The notes: generated by a model from the sequence alone, not told the origin. 64,000 nucleotides of DNA from Pterobdella sp. o SKG-2022 (GCA_964035795.1 OZ038325.1:3622277-3686276), one strand, 5' to 3'. Shown: positions 1 to 13,240, numbered from the stretch's first letter. Program-made: numbers and translations.

Positions 1-179
1 ACAGTATTTAGAATGGCGAGTCGTCACTTGAGTTTCCCTGTGGCATTTTAGTGCTAGAAAAATTTCAAAAAATGACTCCAACCTAGCATATTTTATTTAA
101 GATCAGAAATCAAAATACACGAGATGAAAACATTCTTTTGACACACTTACCATAACAGGGGAAGCAAATGAGAGCGTTC

Positions 180-800
180 TCAAAGCTAAGAAAATTTTTG
201 TTATCAAGGGGACAATGTAAGTAGTGGTGAAGCGAGTGAACTAGCTACTAAAGGAAGCGTAGGACTAGAATGGAAGGCATTCAGCAGTATGTTTTATATG
301 TTTTGTACACATAGAAAATCAAAGAAAAAATTTATATAACTTGTGTAAAATTCGTCATGACATATGGCTCAGAAACTTGGGCGGTAAAATTTTTCAGTTT
401 ATTCTAACAAAAACAGAATACTTAGAATGAGCAGTTGACTGATGGGGCAAGCACAAAGAAGTTGATGGGTAGATTGTGTTTAATTGATTCGTTTTTTGAA
501 GTTGTGAGACAACAAAGTTTGAGATAATTAGGCCATGTTGTAAAAGAGTTGAAGATTTTGTGAAAAGTGAAACCAAGTTTAGCATTGAAAGGTATGATGA
601 GAAACCTTTGTCATAAACATTGCTTAGTTTGTGAAGATGTCTATGGTAGAGTGAAAAAGAGAAAGATTGTTAAGTCATGGAGAGAAATCAGTGACTTCTT
701 GCCAGCGTAATAAAAAGATAAATTATCCATGAATAGTATAGATCGGGCAATGATTGATTGGATGCAGAGCATTTATAATAAAAAATTGTAAATCTTGGAT
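180..800 (+). mobile_element. D-family LINE 3' fragment (RT C-terminus)
   Basis: Interrupted reading similar to the 3' part of the 60.8-62.9 kb element: AWKAFSS, a version of MTYGSETWAV, then SLRxLGHVVK and RVKKRKIVKSWREI. Many stops. Extends from a truncated 5' edge to roughly 800. Confidence 0.55.
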
Positions 801-1309
801 CTTTCATTTCTGTAATTGTATTTTATGGTAATGATAATGTTGCCTAAGCTTTATACAAATGTAAGTGCTTCAAAAACAAGAAAAATCAAATCAATATGAA
901 ATCAAAAAGTTTTTGCAAAAAAAATTTAAACTAACGCATGAAAAATTAATCAATATCATTTTATTATATTATTGCAAGTTCACGATACCTTAGTAGATTA
1001 TGATTTCTATCACTTTTCAATTTGCTCTTTATATTAAACATGACTGGCAGATTTAAAATGAATTGTTAACAAATTCATTTAGTTGCATTCATATTTTCTT
1101 ATTTAGAGTCATGAAACGTGCTATGCGATGGAAGCAAGGGCAAGCTTCATCGCGCACCTCTTTTGCCCCAAAACTTTTTCATGAATACATAGAAAAAAGC
1201 AATGGCCCTCAGTTCCCAGCAGCTCTTGGATGAGCAGAGAACGCTACAAATTCTTGGGCATTTTTCTTTTTCTTCTTGTTCTTTTGGTAGTTAAATATTG
1301 GATCACAAA

Positions 1310-1665
1310 TGGGAAGAGTATGGAGTTATGTGAAGAGTTGTTGAGAAGGGAGGTTGGTATTTTCTGTATCCAAGAAGGAAGGTTGGTTCGAAATTTCTAG
1401 GTAGAAGGTTTAAACTATGGTGGTCTGGTAGTGAAAATAAGATAGGCGGTGTAGGAAAATTAGTTAGAAAGGATTTGTGCATGAATGTTGTGGAAACTTC
1501 AATGGACACATTGGCAAAGAGGTTGGTGGGTTTGAAGGTGTCCATGGAGGTTTCGGAATAGGGCAAGAGAAAAATGGAAGTGCTGTTAGAATTTTGTGTT
1601 GAAACAGGTATGTCTGTGGGTAATAGTTGGTTTAAGAAGAAGAATCTTCCTTTGTTGCGATTGAC
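1310..1665 (+). mobile_element. D-family LINE endonuclease fragment
   Basis: Plus-strand reading, with shifts, gives MELCEELLRREVGIFCIQEG, then FEGVHGGFGIG and VGNSWFKKKN, which are D/K-family endonuclease motifs. The middle is deleted. It ends abruptly where a minus-strand LINE begins. Confidence 0.5.
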
Positions 1666-2760
1666 TAAATCATAAGCTTTGAATATATCCACAAAACATA
1701 AAGGTAAAGCAGTAATGCATTCTTTGGCCCGTTGCATGCTGAGTCTCATGTTGAATATTTGGTAACTGCAACCTCGATTCGAGCGAAAGCCACATTGACT
1801 TTCGTTTAATTGAGAGTCCAGAATTAGGGTAAGCCTGTTTAGAATAGCTCTACTGAATGTTTTGCTTGCGACAGATAATATTGCTATTCTTCTGTAGTTG
1901 TTTCACACGGATTTATGCCCTTTTTTAAATATTAGGATTGCTATTTTTTTTCCAGTCTATTGGTACGCTCTCTTCCTTCCATAGTTGATCTGCTAATAAT
2001 TTTATCCAGCTCACCGTAGCTTTAGAAGTCAGTAACATTAAAACAGTGCTTATATCATCTATTCCATAAATATGAAGAAATTGAAGATGTGTGTCACTTC
2101 TTTTTTTAAAGACATTTTGAATGATCTTTAACCCACATTTTTTCAAATTTGTGCTGTTATTTGGGAAGTATTGAGCAGTTGTTTTTATAGCTGTTTTATA
2201 TTGTTCCCATATTTCAGCAACTGTACCAGATTTGCATCTGAGTGATTTTATTTTATTGTTTATTTTTTCTATTGTGACTTAACTTATGTTATTTTCTGTA
2301 CTGAATGCAATTTTTTTGTTTTTATTGCATCTGTAGTCCATTCTGAGTTTAGATATCTCTAGGTTGTGGTCAGAAAGGTGTAAAGATTTTCTATGAGTTC
2401 TGGTGTTGAAAATGCATGATCTGAATTTATGATTGAGCAGAATGTAACCCAACACATGCCCTCTTCGTGTTGGTTTGGATGTCTCCGTGACCATTGATGA
2501 ATTTCTTTGTGAAAAACAAAGTGTTTGTGATTATCAAACCATGATTATTGCACAATCCAATAGCCTATCACCATTGTTGTTACGAATGTAGGATTATGAG
2601 CTCCATACAGTTTTGTGGGTTTTACAGCTGGACCAACACGAGCATTAAAATCTCCTAACACGAGCAGCAAGTCACTTCAATTGTGTGTTGAAGTTGGGCA
2701 TAGAACTCTTGATATTGCGAAGTCATTGAATTTTGTTGGAGCATAGAGAGATATGCTATC
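1655..2760 (-). mobile_element. LINE fragment (endonuclease to first RT motifs), reverse
   Basis: Minus-strand pieces in order: SLYAPTKFNDF and VLGDFNARVGPA (endonuclease, 2740-2600), RRGHVLGYILLNHKFRSCIF (2494-2279), TVSWIKLLADQLWKEESVP (2146-1925), then CGFRSNRGCSYQIF and LPLCFVDIFKAYDLVNR (1800-1660). Truncated just after the first catalytic Asp motif, so the 3' half is missing. Confidence 0.65.
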
Positions 2761-2819
2761 AATTATTCATAAATCGGATAAAACTAAAAAACTTGAATAA
2801 ATTGAAAGAATGAAAATCT

Positions 2820-3200
2820 TACCAAGTATATATCTTCAAAAAATCAAAAACAATTTTTTTGAAAACTAGTACATTAAAATATACTTATACTATATATAAT
2901 GAAATTTAAAAATTTTTCAACAATTTAGAAAATTTACTTATACTATATAAGTATTATACTATATATACTTATACTATAAAAATATACTTATACTATATAT
3001 AATGAAATTTAAAAATTTTTCAACAATTTAGAAAATTTTTTACAATTATAGGTGATAATAAATATTCTCTTTAAATGGGCATTTTAATGCATCCGAGTAG
3101 AAAAGTCCGTCTATAGTTTTCGGTTTTTTCGCGAGCCCTATGGCTATATAGTAATTCAATCAAGGACTATTATAATTAGGAATCATTAGTTAATTATATT
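2820..3200 (+). repeat. AT-rich dispersed repeat with internal tandem duplication
   Basis: About 60 bases around ACTTATACTATATATAATG occur twice (near 2876 and 2980). The whole block to GATAATAAATAT...AAATGGGCATTT recurs at 55570-55810 on the same strand. No coding content. 800-1300 and 3200-3600 hold nothing I can name. Confidence 0.6.
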
Positions 3201-6200
3201 TAGAAAATAAAATTTATTTCAATTTCAATGCTATTATTTCCAATAATTAATTGTTTAAGAGAGTACATCAAAGAAAAATAATTTTCTAAACGATGTCAAA
3301 TTTGATGAAGAGCATTTAATCTCTATGTCCCTCTTCGGCATTACCACGTTGAATTTATTTTAACACCTTTAGTATTGGACCCCAGGCATTGGTATCAATT
3401 ACGAGTTCATTAGAGCCATTGAAAAAAGAATTGTGTTTTTTTATTTCAATGCTCTTTCTCACCAAAAGATTTTTTGTAGTGAAAACTTTATTTTTCTTTC
3501 TCAACTTGCAAAAGCTCAAAAGTCTTCCAAAAAAGTTTTCCATGGGCACAACAACGAGCATGTTTATTAACCTCAGATATTTCTGAGTCACCTTGTTTGA
3601 TTCATCATCAGATCTGTGCCTCCCGATGGACTGCTACCTTGTCGTGGTCGAGAGGCTTGAGCATCTCAGTAACCCTGAGAGCTATGCCGGCGGAAGCGTA
3701 AGCTTCTGGCAGAGCCACCCAAGTCGGACAGGTCAAGGGGTAAAGGTCGGACTAAGTGCAGTCTATTGGCCCTCCAGTTTGGGAGTTTGAACTAGGCTAA
3801 CAGCCCGGCTCTGTAAAAAAAATCTGTTATAAAAACTACAACAAATTCTACTTGGTCCAAAAGGGTTCTCTCTAGCAGAGCCTATGACGCAAGCTAGTAA
3901 AAGCCATCGGAAAGCCAGTACGCTGACAACTTTTTTGACGACCAAGGCCAAAACCAGTATAGAGACCTGGAACATCAGAACTTTACACGAGACAGACAAG
4001 ACATCTCAAGTTTGTCGAGAAATGAAGAGATACAACTTGAAGATCCTAGGCCTAAGTGAAACAAGATGTACAGAATCAGGAAAAACGCAACCACTGAGCG
4101 GAGACACCATCATCCACTCTAGACAGAATGAAGGCTAACCCCACACTCACGGAGTAGAATTGTTGATGACACCCAAACCAACACAAGCACTGCTGTCCTG
4201 GGAGCCGATGTCACCAAGCATCCTCACAGCACGCTTCAATTCAAAGGGCAAAAAAGTTACCATCATTCACTGCTATGCTCCTACCAAAGTGGCAGCCATT
4301 GAAGAGAAGGATGAGTTTCACCAACGAATCCAAGCCTCTATAGACAAGACACCCAAAAAAGACATGAAAATTCTCATGGGTGACACGAATGCCAAGGTTG
4401 GTGCTGATAACACAAACAGCAAACACATTATGGGCAGACACGGCATTAGTGCAGAATGAAAATGGAGAAATTTTTGTAGAGTTCTGCACTTTTAATAACC
4501 TGGTCATAGGAGGCACCTTTTTTCCCCATAAGACCATCCATATAACCACGTGGACTTCCTCTGACGGCAGGACTGAAAACCAGATCGACCATATCACCAT
4601 CAGTCGTAAATGAAGACGAAGCCTGCATGATGTCAGTGTGAAGCGTGGTGCAGAAGCAGCATCAGATCACCACCTGGTTGTGGCCGTACTCAAAATCAAG
4701 TTGAAGGCCTACAAAGACCAAGCGGATAGAGCATCGTACAAGTACAACGTGAACAGCTTGAAAGTGAAATTGAAAACAGAAAAATTTAAGATTGAACTGA
4801 GAAATAGGTTCAGTGTGCTTTACCAACTCCCAGAAGAACCAGTTAAAAAACATTCACACAGCCTTCGAGAGATTTGGACAAGAACCTGCAAAACAGTTCT
4901 GGGCAAAAAAACCAGGAAGCACAGAGTGGCTTTCGACAGACACCTGGACACTCATCACTAAGAGGGGCACCAGAAAGACCAAGCTGAGAAACACAAATTT
5001 TAAACACAGTACTGGAAGAAAAACCAACAGGTGAAACGAAGTGTGAGACAAGACAAAAAAAACGTACATCGAGGAACTGACTGCAAAAGCTGAGAGTGCT
5101 GCAGGCCAGCGGAACATGAAGCGCCTGTATGAGATCACCAGGACACTTTCCAGCAAAAACAGCAACCCAAGTCGGCCTGCAAAAAGCAAGGATGGAAACA
5201 TCATCCTTAGCGGAAAACCGCAGAGAGCACGATGGGCGGAATATTTCAAAGAAACGCTTAACCGACCAGCACCATCTGTCCCACCTATCATCCCGCCACT
5301 TAACAAGCTCCTCGACATCAACACCAACCTTCCGAGAAAGACTGAAATTGTCAAGGCTATCAAGTCAGGAAAGGTAGCCGGTCCTGATAGAATTCTACCT
5401 GAAACTCCAAAGGCCGACATCCAGGCCTCAACTGAAATGCTACATCCTTTTCTATGCAAGATCAGGGAACGAGAGCGCGTGCCAGATGACTGGAAAAGAG
5501 AACATCTCGTGAACTGCCAGAGAAATGGGACCTTTCATCTTGCAACAACTGGCGAAGAATCATGCTGTTGATTATTCCCGGCAAAATAATGAGCAGAATC
5601 ATCCTCGAAAGACTGAAAAGTGCTTTGGACAAAACACTTCGGGATGAACAAGCAGGCTTCCGACAAGATCGCTCATGCACGGATTACATAGCAACCATGC
5701 GCATCATCATCGAGCGGTCCCTCGAGTGGCAGACCTTCTTGTACGCAGTCTTCGTCGACTTTCAAAAAGCTTTTGACAGTGTTAACCAAGATGTCATCTG
5801 AGGACTGATGCACCACTACGGCTTTCCACAACTTTTTATGGCGCCAACCGAAGGTGGCCTGTTTAGATTGCTCGTGAAGTTTTCTCGATTTAAATCATTT
5901 AATTCATACTATTTGTAGCTTAATTTCATAAAATAATTACACTCAAGTCTTTATGTTTCAATGGTAAATTTTTTTTTAAAAATAAGAAATAGGTTTTGAA
6001 TAATATTGCACCGGTAAGTTTACTTTTAACTTTGGTTTATCATTAATAGGATACTTTTTGCAAATACAAGGTAAGTAAACTTCTTTTTTTAAATGGATTT
6101 GAGGATTTTTAACAATCCAGAAGTTGTGCTGAGCCCGGAGGTGAGAATAAGGACGAGTGAGCCAGGGCTGGCTAGGTTTCGGAGAAGGCGATTTCACGGT

Positions 6201-6708
6201 AAAAGAGCCAGCAAGAAAGTTGAGAGGTGTCGGAAACGCGCGTTAGCGGCTGAAAATTCTTTTTCTGAAGTTTTTTACAAGACTGGTCGTCATGAAAATC
6301 AGAAAACGGGGTCTCTAGTAGTTTTTGGCCTCCAAAACATAAGATCTTTGAACAATAAGGCGGAGGATGTGCTGAAATCTCTGGCGACTTTCAAAATTGA
6401 TGCATTTTTTTTGACCGAGACCTGGCATGATGCAGAGTCCACATGCATAAGCAGATTGCGACAAGATGGGTTTACAGTGCTTGAAAAAGCAAGACCCAGA
6501 AACTGCACTACTCTGCTTACCAACCATGGGGGAGTAGCAGTTGTTGTCAACTCCAGACTTCATGCTTCTCCGATAAATGTCTCTTTCAAATGTCACTTTT
6601 GAAATTCTTTCTGCAAAAATTTCCTAGGGTCCTAAATCCATGATTGGACTTGTTGTCTACTGAACTGGATATGCTTCTATAGCCTTTTTTGAAGAGTTTG
6701 AAAAACTC

Positions 6709-8679
6709 TTGAATATAATGACCACCTACAATGAAGATGTCGTCATCCTTGGTGACTTCAATTTCCATTTAGAATCCCCAGATGACATTGATGCCCAAAA
6801 GTTTCTTGAGCTTTTAAGCTTGCACGGTTTTGAATCTTCTGTGAATAGACCAACACATAGGCAGGGTGGTTGGCTTGATGTTTTTGCCTCGAAAACCAGT
6901 TTAGCCATTGACTATATTGAAACTGGCAACTCTGACCATAAACTTCTTACTTGGTCATGCAACTTAGTCAAACTTCCACTTATCTATAAACAACTGAAGA
7001 CTAGGTGTTGGAACTCTCTTGACATTGAACTTTTCATATCCAAAATTGCTGATACTCCATTATCTACTAGTCCTACTGATGTTGTTTTAGAAGCAGCTAT
7101 TGAATTATGTAATACTACTTTAACTGCTATTCTAGACAACCTTATTCCGTTGAGGACATTAAGAATCAGACAAAGACCATCTGACCCTTGGTTTGACAAG
7201 GAGTGTCGAAACCACAAACAGCTCAAAAGGAAGCTTGAACGAAAGTATCTGAGGTCCCGATGTCAGAAGGAGCTAACATCATGGGTTTTGCAGAAGTCAC
7301 TTTTTAAGAGACTGTGTAGGCAAAAGAGAAAACAGTTCTGGAACACAAAACTTATTAACTCTAAGAACAAATCTGCTATTACTTGGAGTTACATAAATAA
7401 AATTTCTGGCAGAGGTAAATGCAACCCAACTTCTGATATGGATGCAACAGATTTTCAGAAACATTTGACTGACAAGATTGAATCAGTCAAAAAGTCTCTG
7501 TCAGACAACAGGTTTCCCCAGTTCTTTTTTTGCAACCCTGGTGTTTGTCTAAATAGGTTTGATGAGCTTGATGAAGATGAGGTCGTATTGGCAATTGAGA
7601 AACTACCCAACAAACAGTGCTCTCTGGATCCAATACCCACCTGCCTTTTGAAAAAGATTTCTAGGTTGATATCACCATTTTTGATGAATGTGTTCCACAA
7701 TTCTTTTTCTGTGGGTTTTGTTCCAGATTTCTTCAAGTTGGCACATATTTCTCCTTTGCGGAAAAAAACTAATCTTGACAAAAATGATGTATCATCCTAC
7801 AGGCCTATTTCTAATTTGTCTGTTTTAAATAAGCTTCTCGAGAGACTTGTACTGGCAAGAGTATTTACCTATCTCACTGAGAATAAACTTTTTCCTAGCC
7901 TACAATCAGCTTATCGTTGTCACCACTCTACTGAAACTGCCATTTCAAGAATCCATTCGGATATTTTGAAAGCAGCTGACAACGGTGAGTTATATCTTTT
8001 GGTTCTACTGGATCAATCGTCAGCCTTTGATCTAGTGGACCATGATTTATTGTTGAAAAGGCTGGAAAAGTCTTTTGGCTTTTGGGATATTGTACTTAAG
8101 TGGTTCACTAGCTATCTAACTAACAGAACTTTTATTATCAGATGTTGTGAAAATGAAACATGTATGATGCACTCATCTGTTGGTGTCACACAATGTTCTG
8201 TTCTTGGACCGTTGCTGTTCACTCTTTTCACTGGTGATTTGGAAAAGTTAGTTATGAGGCATAACTTCAGTTTCCATCAGTTTGCAGATGACACTCCAAT
8301 TTATGGTCATTGCAGATCTGAAGAGTCACTCGATCTGCAGGCAAGTTTGTCTGAGTGCATAGATGATATTGCAGATTGGATGGAAGCTAATCACTTGAAG
8401 TTGAATGTTTCAAAGACTGAAGTTATTTGGTTCTCCAATGGCAGAAGCATTCATAAAATTCCGAATCGTACAGTGAGAATAGTGGCAGATAACATTCTCC
8501 CCTCCAAAAATGTTAAGACTCTTGGTGTGTGGTTGGATAGGGACCTTTCTATGAAGACCCATATCAACATGATATTAAAGGGTGGTTTCATATCCTTAAG
8601 GCAAATGAAATCAATCAAGGATTTGTTGAGTATAGTCTTTGAGGACGCTGGCATCAGCTCTGGTATTGAGCCGTATTGA
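6709..8679 (+). CDS. family A endonuclease C-terminal part plus reverse transcriptase (656 codons)
   Basis: Longest open frame in the window. Residues about 1-80 hold the end of the APE-type endonuclease (GDFNFH, SDHKLLTW). RT fingers start near residue 360 (SYRPISNLSVLNKLLE). The first catalytic Asp is in LLVLLDQSSAFD, and the catalytic pair is FADD at 8281-8292. The frame shifts into the 8639 frame at IKDLLS/VFEDAG, so the C-terminal thumb is encoded separately. The shown start is internal; the natural protein began near 6093. Probably inactive, but only one or two changes from open. Confidence 0.85.
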   Translation: MNIMTTYNEDVVILGDFNFHLESPDDIDAQKFLELLSLHGFESSVNRPTHRQGGWLDVFASKTSLAIDYIETGNSDHKLLTWSCNLVKLPLIYKQLKTRCWNSLDIELFISKIADTPLSTSPTDVVLEAAIELCNTTLTAILDNLIPLRTLRIRQRPSDPWFDKECRNHKQLKRKLERKYLRSRCQKELTSWVLQKSLFKRLCRQKRKQFWNTKLINSKNKSAITWSYINKISGRGKCNPTSDMDATDFQKHLTDKIESVKKSLSDNRFPQFFFCNPGVCLNRFDELDEDEVVLAIEKLPNKQCSLDPIPTCLLKKISRLISPFLMNVFHNSFSVGFVPDFFKLAHISPLRKKTNLDKNDVSSYRPISNLSVLNKLLERLVLARVFTYLTENKLFPSLQSAYRCHHSTETAISRIHSDILKAADNGELYLLVLLDQSSAFDLVDHDLLLKRLEKSFGFWDIVLKWFTSYLTNRTFIIRCCENETCMMHSSVGVTQCSVLGPLLFTLFTGDLEKLVMRHNFSFHQFADDTPIYGHCRSEESLDLQASLSECIDDIADWMEANHLKLNVSKTEVIWFSNGRSIHKIPNRTVRIVADNILPSKNVKTLGVWLDRDLSMKTHINMILKGGFISLRQMKSIKDLLSIVFEDAGISSGIEPY

Positions 8680-9136
8680 CTATGGGGATATCATCCTTGT
8701 AGGGCTCCCTAAATACCAGAAAAACAGACTCCAATCCCTTATCAATACAGCAGCCAGGCTCATTACAGGCACCAGAAAATATGATCACATAAGTCCTGTT
8801 TTTAGAGATTTGCACTGGCTTAAAATTGATGAGAGGATTGATTATAAAGTTCTGTTGCTGATGTTCAAATGTCTGCGCAATGAAGGTCCAGCCTACTTGT
8901 CAATAGATCTTGAGATGCTATCAAGCATTCCGGGTAAGCAGAAACTGAGATCTGCTAATTCTCTGAAGATTGTTCCAGGTAAATCTAAGCTTAAGACCAT
9001 AGAGAAAAAATTTTTTTATGTAACTGGCCCTACCCTGTGGAACAACCTCCCCGAGAAACTCAGATTTTCTGTTTCTAAACACTCTTTTGGAAGGAACCTT
9101 AAGTCATATCTTTTTTCGAGATCTAATGGTGTATAA
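8639..9136 (+). pseudogene. family A RT C-terminal domain (frameshifted continuation)
   Basis: Continues the RT protein: LVLSRIDYGDIILVGLPKYQ, TAARLITGTRKYDHI, LHWLKIDERIDYKVLLLMFK, LWNNLPEKLR. The pattern LxWLxIxxRIxYK...LWNNLP is standard at the C-terminus of CR1/Jockey-type LINE proteins. Confidence 0.8.
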
Positions 9137-9956
9137 ATATTTATGTATTATTTGGTTTTCACTTTTTGCATAATAATTTAGTGGTCTAGAAACTCTTGGA
9201 GTTGATGCCACTATAATCATATTCGTTATTGTATTGTAAAATTTATAAACATCATTCAGCAAATGTACAAAGACGCCACCTATCAAGTGATCCACGAAAG
9301 AAAACTATAGGAACCTTTCAGCGTGCAAACTGGCGTCCGTCAGGGCTGTTTGCTCTCACCGATCATTTTTCTGATGGTGGTTGATTGGGTCATAAGGCAA
9401 TCACAGCAGATCATAAAACAGGTATCCAGTGGACCTTCAACAAACAGCTGGAAGACCTAAACTTCGCAGATGACATAAGCCTTCTTTCCCACAAGCAGCA
9501 AAATGCCCAAAACAAACTATGTCGTGTGGCAAAAGAAGCTGAAAAAACAGGACTTCAAATTAATACTGGAAAGACAAAGGTCATGAGAGTCAACAACAAT
9601 AACCAAGATCCAGTGAAACTACATCACGGGGAAATTAAGGAAGTTGACAAGTTTGTCTACTTGGGCAGTGTTGTCAGCAAAGATGGGGGAACAGAAGAAG
9701 ACATCAACAAAGCTAGACACGTTTTCAACACCCTTCGACAAATCTGGAGATCGAAAGCCCTCTCAGTCCGCAATAATAATAACACTAATGTAAAATCTGT
9801 TCTACTCTATGGCTCAGAGATGTGGCGAGGGACAAATACCAACACCCATAAACTTCAGCCTTTCACGAACCAATGCTTAGGAAACATCCTGAACATCGGA
9901 TGGCCAAAAGTTGTTTCCAATGAAGAACTTTGGAACAAGACAAAACAAGTCACACT

Positions 9957-9968
9957 GGAGACGGAAAT
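9957..9968. repeat. target-site duplication, left copy (GGAGACGGAAAT)
   Basis: Identical to 13241-13252. The two copies bracket the reverse B-family LINE. Removing the insertion and one copy restores the outer frame L-E-T-E-I-K-K-R-K. Confidence 0.9.
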
Positions 9969-12900
9969 TATTATTATTATTCTAGGTTAGGAGCCTAGGG
10001 CCTCAACAACTTTATTCCATCTCCCTCTGTCTCTGGCGCTGGTTTTGGCTTTTTCCCATGTTAAGCCAGAGTTCTGGAGTTCACAGTTTAGACTTCTCCA
10101 GATTCGCTTTAGACGTCCCCTCCTTCTCTTCCCTTGCGGGTTCCATTCAAGCATCTGTCTGGTAATATTTCCAGGTTCTTTCCGTAGGGTGTGACCGATC
10201 CATCGCTATTTTTGCTGTTTGACTTGGACATTCATTGGTTGTTGATTTTTGGATGTCTATAGCTCGGCGATCGGCACTCTGTCGAACCATCTCAACGGAC
10301 GATCTGTCGAAGGCAGCCATTGACGAAGGTTTGCATCTTTGCTGTGTTGGTGTTGATCGCTCTCCAAGTTTCTGACCCATAAAGCTGCACAGACTTCACG
10401 TTGGAGTTGAAGATTCTGAGTTTAGTTTTGGTGAAGATGCTGTTCGCTCTCCACACGGGTTTTAACATGGCAAATGCTTGTCGAGCTTTCTTCAGCCTAG
10501 CCTTGATGTCTTCATCTGTACCTTTCGTTTGGCTGATCTTGCTACCTAGATACATGAATTCGTAGACGTTTGTTACTGCTTTTCCGGAGCGGTAACTGGG
10601 CCCTCCTGTTGGTTATTAATGCACAGTAATTTGGTCTTCTTATGGCTAATTTTAAGACTAACCTTTTGTGCTGCGGTTTCAAGATTTCTCACTTTCTCTT
10701 GCATGTTTTGCAGAGGGTGCGACAGTAGAGCCAAGTCGTCAGCGAACGCAAGGTCTTCTAGCTTCGACGTGAGAGTCCACTGGATGCCTTTTCCGAAATT
10801 CCCGTAAACCTTCTTTGTCACCCAGTCTAGCACGACAAGAAACAAAAGTGAAAACAGTAGGCAGCCCTGTCTAACTCCGGAAGAGATCTCAAAGTTTTCA
10901 GAGAGTTTTCCGGCATGGATGACTTGACATGAAAACCTTTTATAAAGTGCTTTGATTATGTCGATAAACTTTACTGGGACACCATAATGAAAAAGTATGT
11001 TCCATATTGATCTTTTGTCAACACTATCAAACGCCTTTTCAAATCAATAAGCACGTATAGGGGTGACTGCCATTCGATGGATTGTTCCACTATGACTCTA
11101 AGGGCCGCAATCTGGTGGGCACAAGAACGTTCCTTTCTGAAGCCAGCTTGTTCATCTCTCAGCATATTGTCAATGGCATCTTTTATTTGCTCCAAGGTGA
11201 TTTTTGTTAAGACTTTGCTGGGAATGGACAGCAGTGTAATTCCTCGCCATTTGGCGCACTGAGAAAGGTCACCGTGTTTGGGAAGTTTCACTAATAGTCC
11301 TTTGCTCCACTCTGTTGGTATCTTCTCTGTTGTCCATATCAGATTGAGCAATTGATGCAGGTGGTTAATGATGCCCGTTCTTACTTCTTTCAACGCCTCC
11401 GCTGGGATGTTGGCTGTGCCAGCGGCTTTTCCGTTTTTCAAACCACTGAGGGCTTTGTGAATTTCTTCTTTGGTGATCTTTCCAATTTTTATGTCAAGTG
11501 GATCGCCCAAATTCAGTTGAGGTCTGCTCTGACGCAGGTCGATTTAGCACTTCTTGAAAATGTTCTTTCCACCTCGCTAGTTAGTCTTCCACCGTTGTAA
11601 GCAGTCTCCCTTTTTTGTTTCTCACAGGCCTGTTTGGATTACAGTGTCGTCCACTGAGGTTTCTGGTGGTGACATACAAAGTCTTGAGATTGCCCTTGCT
11701 AACCGCCTCCTCTGCTTCGTCAGCGAAAGTCTTGAAGTACATTCGTTTGTCTGCTCGTAGCTCTTTTTTTACTTCTTTTGAGAAAGCGGAATGTCTGTTA
11801 GATGCTTGCTGTTTCTGTTTGCGAGTCTTTGCCTGCTTCATCTCTTGTTTGGCCAGCCTTCTCTTCTCCACCTTCTTCCATGATTCGTCACTAATCTACG
11901 GTTTCCTCCTTAAATGGGCTCGTCCCAAAACTTCTTCACATGCTCCCGCAACTGCTTCTTTGAATGTCGATCCTCTCTGCTCAACTGTTTCTACTTCGTT
12001 TGACTGTAGCACTTCGAAACGGTTGTGAAGAGAAATCTGAAACATTTGCTTTGTGTCTTTTTGTTTCAGTTTCCCGACATTGATTTTTTTTCTTAGTTAT
12101 GGCAAATTATTTCTTGTGAATAGCCGCATCTTGATCTTTGTGACGATGAGGTGGTGGTCTGACCCAATGTCGGCGCCGCGTCTCACCTTAACATCTTGCA
12201 GTGAGCTTCTGTAGCGTTGTCTCACCATGACGTGGTCAATTTGATTTTCTGTCAGCCTGTCAGGCGAAACCCAGGTAGTTTTGTGACATTTCCGGTGCGA
12301 AAAGATTGTACCTCCAATAACGAGACTATTGTTGGAGCAGAAGTCAGCTAGCATCTCCCCATTTTCGTTCATTTCTCCAAGTCCGTGTCTTCCCATCTCG
12401 CGATCTCTATCAGTGTTGTCTGCTCCAACCTTCGCATTCATATCCCCCATTAGGATGAGCATGTCTCGGTTGAGATCTTGTTTATAACTGATTGGAGTTG
12501 GGCATAGAAGCTCTTTTTAGCTTCCTCTTTTGAGGAGTTGGCGGGTGCATAACACATAATAATAGATGCCTTCTTGAAGCGTGCTGTGATGATGGGGTCT
12601 GACCCAGGATTCCATTCCAGCACTGTTAGCCGCTTTTTTGGACAAAAAGAGTCTTACATTAGCTTCATGGCGTTCTTCGTTTTTGCCTGAATAGAGCAAC
12701 GTTTCCCCTGTTTGCAATTTGGTCTCTCCATGACCAGTCCCACGTACTTCGCACAAGCCCATGAGTGTGAGGTTGTATCTCTGCATTTTCCTCGCTGCTT
12801 GTGCACATCTTCTTGTCCCCCAGAGTGTTCTCACATTCCATGTTCTCAAAAAAACAGAATTTTGGGAAAGCAATCTAGAATTTTTAAATAAGAGTATTTT

Positions 12901-13240
12901 TGGGTGAGAATGGGTCTTCAGCCCTGCAGCTCCCTGATGGGTTTGGCTGCAACGCGTCATAAATTCCTTAAAAGGAATTTCAGTTCTCCCTGAAACAGAG
13001 GATTTCTGGTTATAGTTGTTGTTGGTTTCTGTAACTTGCTTTTTCCATGTGTAGGTAGTTAACCCGCAGCACAACCCCCAACCTGGAGGGCCAGGATGCA
13101 CCGTTTTGTCTGGACCCTACTCAAACCTTCAGAGCATGGTTGAACCTTCCAGAAGCCAAAGCCCCCGCTCATATAGCCTTGGTATTCACTGGGACACACA
13201 AGCCGTTTTACCAAGTCAAGATGTTGCGACATCGGGACGG
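9969..13240 (-). mobile_element. B-family LINE, full-length reverse copy with 12-bp target duplication
   Basis: Reading the minus strand from 13240: 5' UTR, endonuclease (RTWNVRTLWGT, LMGLCEVRGTG, LMGDMNAKVGADNT, ENQIDHVMVRQR, GSDHHLIV at 12462-12097), linker (11871-11581, FADEAEEAVSKGNLKTLYV), RT (11510-10971: RDEQAGFRKERSCAHQIAAL), then LAFADDLALLSH (10845-10573) and YLGSKISQTKGTDEDIKAR (10555-10292). The 3' end is GTTGTTGAGGCCCTAGG then an AAT repeat. GGAGACGGAAAT lies at 9957-9968 and again at 13241-13252. The protein has several frameshifts and stops. It is the same family as its host element, so a member inserted into an older relative. Confidence 0.9.

Larger units (their letters stand above)
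5832..9236 (+). mobile_element. CR1-like LINE (family A), nearly intact, inserted in the B-family RT
   Basis: One polyprotein in three stretches: 6093-6602 (basic N-terminus, then GLQNIRSLNNKAEDV and FLTETWHD endonuclease motifs), 6709-8679 (LGDFNFHLESPDD, DHKLLTWS, then RT with SSYRPISNLS, LLDQSSAFDLVDHDLLL, SVLGPLLF, and QFADDTPIYGH at 8281) and 8639-9133 (C-terminal domain ending in GPTLWNNLPEKLRFS). Only a TGA near 6600 and a frameshift near 8650 interrupt it. The usual PQGS before SVLGP is changed (VTQC). The 3' end has a short TATTG-type repeat, as in CR1/L2-group elements. Both flanks are B-family sequence. Confidence 0.9.

Noticed and set aside
4854..5459. 201-codon minus-strand open frame
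   Set aside because: Antisense of the B-family LINE linker and RT; no domain of its own.
6299..6596. Two minus-strand frames over the family A endonuclease
   Set aside because: Shadow frames; the plus strand carries all recognisable motifs.
11615..12028. 137-codon plus-strand open frame
   Set aside because: Antisense of the reverse B-family LINE.
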